Shown here in pieces: positions 45,105-54,554 of a stretch of 64,000 bases of DNA. Made by a program: the position numbers and the translations under genes. The notes under the pieces were generated by a model. It ran no database searches, was not told the origin of the DNA, and saw only the letters and a list, made by a program, of their open reading frames with translations. The stretch comes from Methylobacter sp. (GTDB lineage Bacteria; Pseudomonadota; Gammaproteobacteria; Methylococcales; Methylomonadaceae). The stretch covers positions 84,120 through 148,119 of the forward strand of contig NZ_JAUXVR010000027.1 of NCBI RefSeq assembly GCF_030680395.1, written 5' to 3'. Every line of letters begins with the position of its first letter. Positions within the stretch are counted from its first letter, which is position 1.

Positions 45105-45925
45105 AAACTTTATCATCTACAAGATAGCGTGTAGAGGTAGTGCCTTTGCTACAATGCAGAAATTACCATTTGTAAAATAAATTATAAATTATTATTTAGC
45201 TAATATGTTTTGATTGTTTTTCCAAAGTAATTCATTAATAGTTATTCTATTTTCTGATTATGAAATTCTTATAAATTGGGGAGTTAGTCTCCATACTGGT
45301 TCTGAATATGTTCAGGGAATTGCATGATATTCGCATATAGTGGTGCAGCGCATTGAGCAGTCAGAAAAATGGCGAGACAAGGATGATAATTTCTTGGCTG
45401 TAGTTTTATGGTCTAAATAATTTAGATATTTATCTTAATTCCTTTATGGCAACGTCAAGTTTTCTATTTATATAAAACTCAGTAGATTTTAAAATTAATA
45501 TCTTATAACAAAAGTGGATTTACAGTCTAAGTGGGCTTATGAATTTTTTAGGTTCGAATTGGTTCTGGTTATTTAGAAAATCTATTTTAAGCAATTGATT
45601 ATTTTAATGCGGTTTCCTAAGCTCTGTGGAATGTTAAAAATATCGTGCAAATTGTTTATGATTAGTATCATTGATAATCTATTGTTTTTTAGATGAGCAG
45701 AATTTGCAATGCAAATTGCGGCTGACATTTATAAGGGGACGATGAAGTTACGCGAGATTAAGCATTTTGGATGCTGATGTTTATTGTGAAAATAATATCT
45801 GCTAATATTTGAACTGGACTGATTTTGGTTTGGCTATTGGTTAACTCAAAGTGTTATGTTTCGTAGAACCACCTCAATGCGAAATCTAACTAAATAATAA
45901 GTGAGGTGAATTTTGGAAATATATT
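45105..45925. other. AT-rich intergenic region without a recognisable gene
   Basis: About 820 bases between tal and the DUF1097 gene are strongly AT-rich with frequent stops in all frames. A near-palindrome ATTTGCAATGCAAAT at about 45700-45714 could be an operator. I see nothing else that I can name. Confidence 0.5.
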
Positions 45926-46444
45926 ATGAACAATCTTACAGCACTTTCAATAAGTATTGCCGGTTTAGCCGGCTTCGCAACGTTTTTGGCCGTGGGGCCT
46001 CTTAGTGGTATATTTTTTATATGGGCCGCAACCATTGCATGGGCAGCTTTCTTTTTTCTAGGCGCCACTCAAGAAGCATTAAAAAATACCATCGTGTGTG
46101 GGATTTTCGGTGTATTTATGGCTTGGTTAGCTGCTATTCAAATCACTAACATTCCATCTACAGCAATTCTTGGCTTCCCACTTTGGGCCGCAGTTACTGT
46201 AACTTGTTCAGTCGTCGTTATGTGTCTTGCTGCGAATATTCCAGCTCTTGTGACTATACCTGCCAGCGTACTTGGTTATTCATCTACGTTTGCATATTTG
46301 CTGCAAACTCCCGGTAAATTGACTAAAGATATTCTTCTGAGTGTTTCTTTAGATAATCCTTTAATTGTAATATCTATCTCTATTGTAGTTGGTACGTACT
46401 TTGGTCTATGGTCAGCACAGTTGAGTGCAAAATTAACTAAATAA
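45926..46444 (+). CDS. DUF1097-family integral membrane protein
   Basis: The 172-residue protein has five or six hydrophobic helices and DUF1097 features (FLAVGPLSGIFFIWAATIAWAAFFFLGA; GFPLWAAVTVTCSVVVMCLAA; the C-terminal GTYFGLWSAQLS). The family's function is not known; some members sit near transporters. It is transcribed alone. A GAGGTG about 20 bases upstream of the ATG is too far for a good ribosome-binding site. Confidence 0.8.
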   Translation: MNNLTALSISIAGLAGFATFLAVGPLSGIFFIWAATIAWAAFFFLGATQEALKNTIVCGIFGVFMAWLAAIQITNIPSTAILGFPLWAAVTVTCSVVVMCLAANIPALVTIPASVLGYSSTFAYLLQTPGKLTKDILLSVSLDNPLIVISISIVVGTYFGLWSAQLSAKLTK

Positions 46445-47075
46445 TTTAAATGGCGGCTTTGAGTTTAAGTCGAGTGATAAGTTGTTTCTAATAGTCTTGT
46501 GCCTTTCTGGTCGTCTCTCATCATTGTATTATTGATTATGTTTTTCCGATATGAGACGGCCAGTTTTCTAACAGAGGCAGGTAAATAACCCAAATATAAA
46601 TTATAAGGGGCCTCTCACAATTGCGCTGAAAAAATCCCTCAATAAAATGGCTTTCTTTCGAGCATGCGTTAAATTTCAGATGGTTTTTGTGTGAAATTAT
46701 GAGTAGTTTTAACGCATCGAATAGGCGAAAGCATTTAAAGTATAAACAGAAGCTCATAGCGTCAGTTTTTCCTTCAGAGTCTCCACTATCCTTTTGATTT
46801 TGTTGGTCAGTTAATGACTCATAAGTTCTTAGTAGAAAATCGACATGTATTGTTTACCTAAAGTCTTGCGCTACGAGAAATATGTGCCGACAATGTAACA
46901 TGCTGACTTATTGATTAGAACTTATTGCTGCTTTATCAAACCTACACTCCTCGCACACTGACGTCATTTCCGCCTAGCACAAATTTATTGCTAAGAATGT
47001 CCATTTATACAAGGCATCGACTCAACTTTCATTGAGTATTTATTCGGCAAGATATTCTTTTAGTGGAGCACAAAT
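46445..47075. other. Intergenic region between DUF1097 and the MSHA cluster
   Basis: About 630 bases. An imperfect inverted repeat pairs CTGGTCGTCTC near 46508 with GAGACGGCCAG near 46555. A 73-residue minus-strand frame at 46536-46757 is open, but it has no ribosome-binding site or family features, and may be a fragment of an old mobile element. mshE and mshG, which follow mshN in Vibrio, are absent here. Confidence 0.45.
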
Positions 47076-48158
47076 TTATCTAAGCTCGGTTAGTCGTTGC
47101 CTAATGTAGCTCGCAATGGATTCTTTCAGAGTGTTTTTACTTAGCGCCTGCTGGTAGGCTTCACGGGTAAGTTTTGGATTGCCGAGTTTTTCTTGTGATA
47201 GCGCTAGACCCAGCCAGTTTTCAGCTTTTTCCGGGTTAACGTTTACCAGCCTTTGATAGACTTTAGCTGCATTAGCAAAGGATTGCAGCTGTTGATAGGT
47301 TGCCGCCAATAAAGATAAATAGGTTTCATTGGAGTTGTTTGTTAAATCAATACGCTGCAGCGTCTTAAACGCACCGTTAGGGTCTTTTTGTTGCAAGTAT
47401 AGTTGTGCACGGGTGTTGATAAATTGTAGGTTATCAGGAAATAAGGCCAGGCTTTGATCTAGAAATTCGGCAGTTTTACTAACTTGCCCCTGGTTGTGCA
47501 ATGTTTTAGCTAATAATAGTCGAGCCTTGAGATGTCGCGGATCGAGCTTAAGGACTTGTTCCAGTTTGTAAGTTACCGAGTAATCTTGAGAATTATTTTC
47601 TGCCTGACGATAGAGCACATCCGCTTGCTGTTTGGCGGATGTTGATTCGATCAGGGCCGGTTTAGAAGCGATGGGCATTTTTTTAATAGGTGGCTCGATA
47701 ATAATCTCAGGAGATGGCTGAGCTGCGGCAGCCGTTTGGACGGGTTGAGTTGGCGGTTTGGGTTGAATCGTGGGTGCTGCTTGGACTACTGGTACGGGTT
47801 GAGCAACTGAAGCTGGCTGAATTGCTGTATTTTCGGATGGTCTAAGTTCGATTTTTGGCTCAGGGTTAATAATGGCGTTTGGCGTAGTCAATACCTTTTC
47901 ATAAGATGCAATAGGGATCGGATCTTTTTTAACGTTGTCGGTAACAATTGCTGGAGGAGTTTTAGCCAGCGTTTTACTGTATTGATATGCGGCATAAGTA
48001 CCGCCCGTCGCAATAATAGCCAATAAGCTCCAGAACAGGAGATGTATTTTAGACGGCGAAGGTTGTGTTACCTGAATATTATGGTGCAGAGTTGTTGGTG
48101 CATTGTTGGGTGTGTTGCGATTTTCCAAGTCGCGCAGCATTTGATTGATCAGGCTCAT
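47076..48158 (-). CDS. mshN: MSHA biogenesis protein MshN-like (TPR protein)
   Basis: From ATG 48158 the protein is 360 residues and starts MSLINQMLRDLENR, the MshN signature. A membrane helix (LLFWSLLAIIATGGTYAAYQY) follows, then a proline-rich periplasmic linker (about 85-165) and TPR repeats to the C-terminus (KARLLLAKTLHNQGQ, AAKVYQRLVNVNPEKAENWLGLALSQE). The start overlaps the mshM stop by four bases. It is the last msh gene in this cluster. Confidence 0.88.
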   Translation of the reverse strand: MSLINQMLRDLENRNTPNNAPTTLHHNIQVTQPSPSKIHLLFWSLLAIIATGGTYAAYQYSKTLAKTPPAIVTDNVKKDPIPIASYEKVLTTPNAIINPEPKIELRPSENTAIQPASVAQPVPVVQAAPTIQPKPPTQPVQTAAAAQPSPEIIIEPPIKKMPIASKPALIESTSAKQQADVLYRQAENNSQDYSVTYKLEQVLKLDPRHLKARLLLAKTLHNQGQVSKTAEFLDQSLALFPDNLQFINTRAQLYLQQKDPNGAFKTLQRIDLTNNSNETYLSLLAATYQQLQSFANAAKVYQRLVNVNPEKAENWLGLALSQEKLGNPKLTREAYQQALSKNTLKESIASYIRQRLTELR

Positions 48159-49063
48159 AACTTGGATGCCACAGGTTCCCATAGGTAGCCGATAATCGCG
48201 AGTAACAACAGCAGTAAATAGCGTTTACGAAAGCCAAAAAACTTAAATTTTGTATTGGCGTCTTCGGTGTCCAGCGCGGCTAGATAAACGTGTTTTACAC
48301 CTATTGACGAATGGCCTTTGCCATAAGCTGATAGCATCGCTTTATTGGCTAAAATATTAACCAGTCTGGGTATGCCTCGGCTGTAATGGTGTATAACTTG
48401 AATAGCCAGTCCGGAAAAAATGCTTAGATTACCCATACCGGCAATACGTAACCGGTGTTTAATGTAATCAGCAACATTTTCTGGCGTGAGCGGCTTAAGC
48501 GCGTAACTAAAGGTGATGCGCTGTCTGAGTTGTCGGATGGCTTTGTTATGTAGTTGTTCATCAAGTTCAGGTTGACCGAATAACACGATTTGCAGTAGTT
48601 TTTGTTTTTCGGTTTCCAGGTTAGTGATAAGTCGTAACGCTTCTAATGTTTCAATTGACATGGATTGAGCTTCATCGATAATCAGTACCGGTTTTTTGCC
48701 GTTAACAGCGCTATTGATTAGAAATTCATTAATTAGCTTCATCAGTCCGTTTTGCCCGATATGACGGGAATATTCAATGCCCATTTCATCGGCAATTGCC
48801 ATCAGCAAGCCGACCGGCGGCAAGTGTGGGTTGGGAATGTATGATGTCTCAAAAGGTTCGGGTAATTCATTAAGCAATTTTCGGCAGAGCATGGTTTTGC
48901 CGGTACCGACATCCCCGGTAATTTTGATAAATCCTTCGCCGTTATGTAAAGCAATCAGCAACACGTTGAGCGCTTCTAAATGAGAGGGTAGTTCACAAAA
49001 AAACTGTGTGTCAGGCGTTAAACCAAATGGCTGACTATTGAGGCCAAAGTGTGTTTTATACAT
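48155..49063 (-). CDS. mshM: MSHA biogenesis ATPase MshM (ExeA-like)
   Basis: The 302-residue AAA protein opens with YKTHFGLNSQPFGLTPD, typical of the ExeA/MshM group. It has Walker A GDVGTGKTMLCR, Walker B VLIIDEAQSM and the sensor region (ILFGQPELDEQL, RQLRQRITFSY). A C-terminal hydrophobic segment (YLLLLLLAIIGYLWEPV) may anchor it. ExeA relatives help place secretins in the envelope through peptidoglycan. About 340 bases of repeats separate it from mshL, which in Vibrio is directly adjacent. Confidence 0.9.
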   Translation of the reverse strand: MYKTHFGLNSQPFGLTPDTQFFCELPSHLEALNVLLIALHNGEGFIKITGDVGTGKTMLCRKLLNELPEPFETSYIPNPHLPPVGLLMAIADEMGIEYSRHIGQNGLMKLINEFLINSAVNGKKPVLIIDEAQSMSIETLEALRLITNLETEKQKLLQIVLFGQPELDEQLHNKAIRQLRQRITFSYALKPLTPENVADYIKHRLRIAGMGNLSIFSGLAIQVIHHYSRGIPRLVNILANKAMLSAYGKGHSSIGVKHVYLAALDTEDANTKFKFFGFRKRYLLLLLLAIIGYLWEPVASKL

Positions 49064-49265
49064 AAATAACTTTTAAAATATTTTTTATGGAGATATTGCC
49101 ACTATTGTAGCTCGGGTTATATTACGCTTGGTTTGCGTTGCCGGATAACGCCATGGATCGCTTGTTGTAGGGTAACCAACAGTGGATGCTTTGGCGAGCT
49201 TCCGTTCCTCGGTAACGACGGCTCCTGCGTCGGTTAAAGCGTCTACTGTTGGTGCTCTACCGGCC

Positions 49266-49331
49266 GCATTCCCGACAGGGATGTGGGGAATGCGGATTTT
49301 GCATGGAGTAAAAATCTGTCCTTGCAGTCGT
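49266..49331. repeat. Dispersed ~67-bp repeat, copy 2
   Basis: This matches 23481-23547 through the inverted repeat GCATTCCC...GGGGAATGC, then TTTTGCATG, AATCTGTCC and AGTCGT. It lies in the 342-base gap 49064-49405 between mshM and mshL. I see no gene in that gap; flanking sequence around 49150-49265 also looks repeat-derived. Confidence 0.75.
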
Positions 49332-49405
49332 GCTCACGCCCCTTACCTATATCCATGTAGGCAATGCAGGAACAATGCATTTATCCATATCGCATTTTAT
49401 ATAAA

Positions 49406-51058
49406 TTATTTCCAACGCGGCTGTGAGTCAAGTCTTTCAAAACGTTGTTTACTGGAATTTATGTCTTTTTGCCAGTCCGCATCGCTGCTGATAAAGGAGG
49501 CTTTAAGCAATATAATCAGTTCTGATTTTTGGGTCGAGCCGGTATTGACTCTAAACAGGTTGCCGATATAAGGAATTGCTGCTAACCCGGTGATGCCTTG
49601 TTTTTTTTCATTATCATTCTCCTGCATCAGGCCGCCCAGCACAATAATCTGACCGTTTTTAGCCTTGACGATGCTGTCTGATTCTCGGACTGTGGTGAGT
49701 GCCAATGGTAAGGTTATGTTAAGGCCGAAATCCTTGGTGTCATTTTTAACTTGGCTAATGGACGGGTGGATATGCAGAGTGATGTCCTCATTATCATCTA
49801 TCTGTGGAGTAACATCCAGTGATATGCCGGAAAAGAAAACATCAATAAGGACTGTAGGTCCGGTGCCAGCGACGTTCGGGGTGGTTTGAGTTCCACCAGT
49901 AAAACCGGTAGCGAAATATTCATCCTGGCCGACTTTAATAATGGCAGATTGATTATTTAAAGTCGAAATTCTTGGGCTCGACAATACATTGGTTTTTCCT
50001 TGAGTTTCCATAAGTTCGACAAAGGCACGAAAATCGCCGGAATGAGCACCTAAGGTAAAAACAGAAGAAAATGTGGCAGGATCCATGATTCCGCCTATGC
50101 CAGTCAACAGTGGGGCTTTATTAATACCTTCTCTGACGATGCTTTCCCAGTTAACGCCATCTTGGTGATTATCATCAAGGGTAACTTCCAGGATTTTAGC
50201 TTCAAGGATGACTTGTCGGCTGATTTGAGTTTGGGTGGCAGACAGGAAGCTTTCGATTTCACGCAACTGCACGGGTTTTGCCCGGGCAATCACGATGCCC
50301 GATTGTTGGTTAATATCTACGGTTGCAGCTGGGTCGGCTTTAATGATGCTATTTAAAGAGTCTTTCAGCTCCCGCCAGAAGTCTGTATTTGTTGTAGTAC
50401 GAACGGAACTACTTGACGAGCTGGAATTTTGTGAGCCACCGTTTCCCGTTGGACTGTTTCCCAATGGATTGGTGTTGGCTTGTTGATTGCTCCCTCCTTG
50501 TTGGCTATTGCTTCCCTGCGAGTTGTTTTGGCTAGCTTGCCTGCCGGACGACACGGTGGTATTTGAGTTACCTACCCGAACCAAATCCAGCCGATCTATC
50601 TTAAAGGTTTTGGTTTGTAATGTGGCAGGATAGATGATGTAACCCATATCGTTTTTCTTGTAATCATAACCGTAGACTTTTTGTACGGCATCAAGGACTT
50701 GTGCAATGGTTACATTCTTCAGTTCCAACGAAATGGTCCCAGCTACTTCAGGGTGTACCAGCATATTTTCTTCGGTGTCTACAACCAGTCCCATAAAAAA
50801 CTCACGGGCATCGACTTCATTAACGGAAATATTGAGACGCATCTGCTGCGCTGTATTTTGGGAGGTGGCTAAGATTTGATTGAAATCGGGAACCAGAGCA
50901 TCGGTAATGGCTGACGGTGCTTGGGAATTACTAAGGGCTTTCGGCGTGGTATCGGAAAATGCATTGGAAACATTGGATGACTTTGTTGATTGAAGTGAAG
51001 TGCAGGATACCAGTAGTAATGTCAATGCCATGGTAATGGCTGGATGAGTGTTATTCAT
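49406..51058 (-). CDS. mshL: MSHA pilus secretin MshL
   Basis: The 550-residue outer-membrane secretin has a lipoprotein-type signal (ALTLLLVSC), an N-terminal secretin-associated domain (LNISVNEVDAREFFMGLV, ISLELKNVTIAQVLDAV) and a Ser/Asn/Gly-rich low-complexity linker (about 180-225). The C-terminal beta domain follows (VLSSPRISTLNNQSAIIKVG, VTPQIDDNEDITLHIHPSIS, KNGQIIVLGGLMQE). It forms the pore through which the MSHA pilus passes. mshK lies 19 bases upstream on the same strand. Confidence 0.93.
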   Translation of the reverse strand: MNNTHPAITMALTLLLVSCTSLQSTKSSNVSNAFSDTTPKALSNSQAPSAITDALVPDFNQILATSQNTAQQMRLNISVNEVDAREFFMGLVVDTEENMLVHPEVAGTISLELKNVTIAQVLDAVQKVYGYDYKKNDMGYIIYPATLQTKTFKIDRLDLVRVGNSNTTVSSGRQASQNNSQGSNSQQGGSNQQANTNPLGNSPTGNGGSQNSSSSSSSVRTTTNTDFWRELKDSLNSIIKADPAATVDINQQSGIVIARAKPVQLREIESFLSATQTQISRQVILEAKILEVTLDDNHQDGVNWESIVREGINKAPLLTGIGGIMDPATFSSVFTLGAHSGDFRAFVELMETQGKTNVLSSPRISTLNNQSAIIKVGQDEYFATGFTGGTQTTPNVAGTGPTVLIDVFFSGISLDVTPQIDDNEDITLHIHPSISQVKNDTKDFGLNITLPLALTTVRESDSIVKAKNGQIIVLGGLMQENDNEKKQGITGLAAIPYIGNLFRVNTGSTQKSELIILLKASFISSDADWQKDINSSKQRFERLDSQPRWK

Positions 51059-51077
51059 TTTAGTGTGTACGCGGTAT

Positions 51078-51719
51078 CTATTTTGTTTTGTAGGGACGTT
51101 GCACTAGTTGCAAGGTCTTGAGTTCGCCATTTTGAGTGATGGTGACCGAATTTTTGTGAATGCTGATGATTTTAATCGTACTTGAGCGCGTCGGGATATG
51201 GGTTGGTTCTGCGTGCTGAACAGTATTCGGTTGTTGCCGGGTACTGGTTTCTGCTGGCTCGGTGCTTTGTCCCTGAAGTTGGGGAATGTCCATGCTCCCG
51301 ATTGCGGTTGCAAGCAGCGGAGCAATCATATTTCCTAGCGGAGACATTATGTTTTCTTGTGTTGGACCATTGGTTTTTGCAGTTGCATATTCCATGGTTT
51401 TATTAAGCAACTCATCTTTTTTATCACCACTGGTAACCATACTTGCTGGAGTTACCAGTGCCGGTTTTAAAGTCGGCGTTTGTTTGAATACTATGGTTAT
51501 GGTCTGGCCTTGTTTAGCAGTGACACCATTAATAGTCGCTCGTCTGGAGTGTGATGAAATCCAGATGGCCGATAAAACCAAGGTATTATCGCTGTCGGCA
51601 ATGGCGCCTGTTGTTGAGGGTAGTGGATAGGCCGGTTGCGTCGGATCACGAAATTCTGCGCTGCATGGCATAGGAGCAAGCCCTGCGAGTAATATTGTTA
51701 TCATTATTTTAAACACCAA
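51078..51719 (-). CDS. mshK: MSHA biogenesis protein MshK-like
   Basis: The 213-residue protein has a signal peptide (MVFKIMITILLAGLAPMPCSA), the FRDPTQPAY start typical of MshK, a pilin-domain-like LSAIWISSHSRRATINGVTAKQGQ and a C-terminal IKIISIHKNSVTITQNGELKTLQL. This layout resembles GspC/PilP-type periplasmic connectors. A variable insert (about 85-165) makes it longer than usual MshK. Its start overlaps the mshJ stop by 11 bases. Confidence 0.82.
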   Translation of the reverse strand: MVFKIMITILLAGLAPMPCSAEFRDPTQPAYPLPSTTGAIADSDNTLVLSAIWISSHSRRATINGVTAKQGQTITIVFKQTPTLKPALVTPASMVTSGDKKDELLNKTMEYATAKTNGPTQENIMSPLGNMIAPLLATAIGSMDIPQLQGQSTEPAETSTRQQPNTVQHAEPTHIPTRSSTIKIISIHKNSVTITQNGELKTLQLVQRPYKTK

Positions 51720-52347
51720 GCCAACTCTCCTTGAAGCTGAGTGTGTATGCTTTAATTGTAGTTTCCGCTGTCGGGTAATCCTTAACCTGATAGCTAATGC
51801 TTTCCCAGATAAAATGCCAAGGCAGTGATTCCAGTGCTTTTAAGTAATTGAGTGTTTCTAAGTAACTGCCGGAAAAAGTGATTACCAGTCCGTGTTTGTA
51901 TATCGGGTTGAGTTGCGGCTGTTTTGATTTAATCAAAGTGGTTACCGGCAGTGTATCTAATTTTATTAAGGTTAGTTGATTATTCTGATTAAGTATATCG
52001 CTTAATGCAACGGCCATTAGATGTGGAGGAACAAAATTTTTGTCACCTTGCATCATAAGTTCTTGCAGGTGATTGTACTCGGTTTTTAGCCCAATAAGTT
52101 TGTTCCTGTTGTTGAGGTTAGGGTCTACATGGGAGCTGTTTTCAAGCTTGATCGATGTTAGTTGTTGATCGGTTATCTGCTGTTTAAGACTGGTCAAATC
52201 CCGCTGAAGCGCCATCTGTTTTTTATGAGTCGGTTGATAGAAAAAATTATCCCAAGCAACCCATAAGCCAATCACCATTGCACCGGCTACGATGATTTTT
52301 TCTCGTTTAGTCAGAGCTTCAAATTTTTCTTGAAGGTTATTGAGCAT
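51709..52347 (-). CDS. mshJ: MSHA biogenesis protein MshJ (PilO/GspM-like)
   Basis: The 212-residue protein has a short cytoplasmic start, a membrane helix near residues 17-36 (KIIVAGAMVIGLWVAWDNFF), a coiled coil (HKKQMALQRDLTSLKQQITDQQ) and a periplasmic ferredoxin-like domain. It should pair with the PilN-like protein encoded just upstream in the inner-membrane platform. It overlaps that gene by 11 bases. Confidence 0.85.
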   Translation of the reverse strand: MLNNLQEKFEALTKREKIIVAGAMVIGLWVAWDNFFYQPTHKKQMALQRDLTSLKQQITDQQLTSIKLENSSHVDPNLNNRNKLIGLKTEYNHLQELMMQGDKNFVPPHLMAVALSDILNQNNQLTLIKLDTLPVTTLIKSKQPQLNPIYKHGLVITFSGSYLETLNYLKALESLPWHFIWESISYQVKDYPTAETTIKAYTLSFKESWLGV

Positions 52348-52960
52348 GGTCTTTTTTATCCGGAGTGTCCAGTGTTGTGCTGAGTTTAAAGTCCATTTGG
52401 TTCGGCATTGTCTCTGATTGCTGCATAATCAGTCTGGCGAAGGAGTATCCATTGAAGATAGGTTCTTTTTGTAGTTGTTGTAGAAAATAAGGGATTTTCT
52501 CCGGTTTAAATGTGCTGCCTTCAATGTTGATAACCTGTTGTTGTCCGTCAAGATACAGTGCGCTTAGCCAGACATCAGGAATCGACTGGTTGGACAGTGC
52601 CTGAAAGTAGCTTGAAAAACCGGGTGATTGATCTGTACTCTTGTCTGATAGCAGGTGTATGGTTTGTGTCAACTCGTCCAGCATATTTTGCCACTGGGCG
52701 ACTTCTGCGGTGAGTTGTGCGTCGATGTCCTGTTTGGGGATTTTCGACGAGATGATATTTACCTGCGTTTGTTCTGCTTCTAAATTCTGACGAAACTGTC
52801 GTATTTGAGTTTCGGTGTTTTTTAAACTCCACATTAAGTGCCCACTGAAACCGACAAACAACAGAGCTATAACAGAAAAGCTGATCCAGTATAGGTTAAT
52901 GCCTGATTTATTTCGTCCTTGATTAAGAATATCCTGATATAAGTTGACTTGTTGTATCAT
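52337..52960 (-). CDS. mshI2: PilN-like MSHA biogenesis protein (MshI2)
   Basis: From ATG 52960 the protein is 207 residues and starts MIQQVNLYQDIL, like PilN and GspL C-terminal modules. It has one membrane helix (LYWISFSVIALLFVGFSGHLMW), a coiled coil and a periplasmic PilN domain (WLSALYLDGQQQVINIEGSTFKPEKIPYFLQQL). The ATG overlaps the mshI stop by four bases; the longer frame to 53044 only extends into mshI. Confidence 0.85.
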   Translation of the reverse strand: MIQQVNLYQDILNQGRNKSGINLYWISFSVIALLFVGFSGHLMWSLKNTETQIRQFRQNLEAEQTQVNIISSKIPKQDIDAQLTAEVAQWQNMLDELTQTIHLLSDKSTDQSPGFSSYFQALSNQSIPDVWLSALYLDGQQQVINIEGSTFKPEKIPYFLQQLQKEPIFNGYSFARLIMQQSETMPNQMDFKLSTTLDTPDKKDHAQ

Positions 52961-53922
52961 GCGGCTTCTATTACATAACGTAATGTTGCGCCGATAACCG
53001 GAGCGCAAAGCAATTGAGTCTGTGTGTCCACTAAAATGTCGCAATCTATAATAGTGGATAGATCTATTATACGGGCGGCAATGCCAAGATTGCGGCTTAG
53101 ACTGTCAAGCAGGTTATGGGTGTTTTCTGCCAAAGGAATGACGGCTAAAGCTGAAATGGGTGAAATTCCGTAATAACTTTCTACATAATCCAGTGAACGT
53201 TGTATTTCAAGGGCCAAGTTGTTATGGGCATTTGCGGCTGAACTCTCGCTGGAAAAAGGATCATCTAATTCCAGTTTTTTATAACCGATCTCAAATTTAC
53301 GGGATACGTAAATAATTGCTTCTTTTTGTATCAGCAAGGTGCCGGAAAACTCCAACAGGTACAAAAGGGCAATACCGCGTTCGTTTTCAGGTAATTGCAC
53401 CGCCAAATTACGTAGGGTGGTTTCCTGAATATCAATGACTTTGAGCTGTAGGCCTGCCTTGGTACATCTTTCGACTTGTTCGGTGATGACGTCAATAGGG
53501 CTGGCGATGACTTCCAGCATTTTACTGCTGTTAGCGCGAACGGGCGTGGGAGTCTGGTAATAATCAATGACGGCCTTATCAACGGGAAAGTCAATGAGCT
53601 CGTTAATTTTCCAGCGTATAGCCTCAATAATTTCGTTTTCAGCGACTATGGGCGTCTCAACGTTGACGCGACGGTAGTTATCGCTAGTTAATACCAGATG
53701 GCAGTCATATTCGGCAAGATTGTGCTGGGTAGCAAGTTCGTTAAGCATGTCTTGTTGATATGCAGGTTTTCCCGCATCAATGAACTCGCAGTGTATAAGT
53801 ATTAACTTATTGTTTTCCGTGAATTTCGATATGGCAACAGCGATGCCGTTCTGTAAAAAACTGACGCCGACAATACCTTTGCAAACGTTTTTTTTTCCAA
53901 AGAGCTTTTTTAACAGTTGCAC
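52957..53922 (-). CDS. mshI: MSHA biogenesis protein MshI (PilM-like actin fold)
   Basis: The 321-residue cytoplasmic protein resembles PilM: GIVGVSFLQNGIAVAI at the start, DCHLVLTSDNYRRVNVETPIV, VVIDYYQTP-like and IQRSLDYVESYYGISPISAL regions. PilM binds the N-terminus of PilN, which fits the MshI2 gene next to it. It is the first gene of the mshI-I2-J-K-L run. mshH is not present upstream. Confidence 0.87.
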   Translation of the reverse strand: MQLLKKLFGKKNVCKGIVGVSFLQNGIAVAISKFTENNKLILIHCEFIDAGKPAYQQDMLNELATQHNLAEYDCHLVLTSDNYRRVNVETPIVAENEIIEAIRWKINELIDFPVDKAVIDYYQTPTPVRANSSKMLEVIASPIDVITEQVERCTKAGLQLKVIDIQETTLRNLAVQLPENERGIALLYLLEFSGTLLIQKEAIIYVSRKFEIGYKKLELDDPFSSESSAANAHNNLALEIQRSLDYVESYYGISPISALAVIPLAENTHNLLDSLSRNLGIAARIIDLSTIIDCDILVDTQTQLLCAPVIGATLRYVIEAA

Positions 53923-54051
53923 GATAAGTAATCCGAATCGATTTTATGGGAAAAGCGCTACAAATGTCACAGTTTACATAAAATTAACTGATGTTTGTTA
54001 TTTTATTTTTAAGTTGCCGATTTTTTTAGGCCGCTATTAAGCAAGTAAAAA

Positions 54052-54474
54052 TTATATATCCTCGCTCAAAGACAGCGCTATTTCCTGGGCTGATTTGGGG
54101 TCTATTTTGAAGCCGCGCATTTCTAAAATACCTTTGGTATTGAGTGAAATGATCAGGTAAAGCGCTTCTGGGTAAGATGCCAGCTTTAAATCGGTGACTG
54201 ATGGTGTGGCCGGTGTGGTTGGGTGAGAATGATAGATGGCAAATAGTTCTTCCCCGAGATCACGCATTTTAGTCATGGCTGAAATTTGTTGGCCGGGATC
54301 AAGCTGGAAACGCTGCTGAGGCTGCTCGGCAGTATTTTTAATGGGATAGCAACTGCTCGGCAGGCCGTTTTTACTGCCAATAAGTCCGCATATTTCAAGA
54401 TCTGGCGAGATTTGCGCAAGATGCAGTAGTTGATTGGTTATTTTGCGGGGAATTTGGATGTAGTCTTGAGTCAT
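54052..54474 (-). CDS. M67-family JAMM metallopeptidase
   Basis: The 140-residue protein has the zinc site of JAMM/MPN+ proteases: Glu27 in LEICGLIG, His82 and His84 in YHSHP, and Asp95 after Ser92 (PSVTD). Bacterial members remove C-terminal residues from ubiquitin-like sulfur carriers for thiamine, molybdopterin or cysteine synthesis. A ThiS/MoaD or ThiF gene is usually nearby; none is visible here, so it is an orphan. prmC ends upstream, with about 80 bases between. Confidence 0.85.
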   Translation of the reverse strand: MTQDYIQIPRKITNQLLHLAQISPDLEICGLIGSKNGLPSSCYPIKNTAEQPQQRFQLDPGQQISAMTKMRDLGEELFAIYHSHPTTPATPSVTDLKLASYPEALYLIISLNTKGILEMRGFKIDPKSAQEIALSLSEDI

Positions 54475-54554
54475 AATATTAGGCGTCAGGTTGACGAATT
54501 TGTCTGGGACAGGTGTGAATTAACTCGAAAGGTGCCAGGTAGGATAGCCTGACA

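Noticed and set aside
46536..46757. A 73-residue minus-strand frame near the MSHA cluster
   Set aside because: No ribosome-binding site or recognisable domain; at most a remnant of a mobile element.
49182..49571. A 129-residue plus-strand frame over the mshM-mshL gap
   Set aside because: It runs through repeat sequence and into the 3' end of mshL on the opposite strand, without family features.
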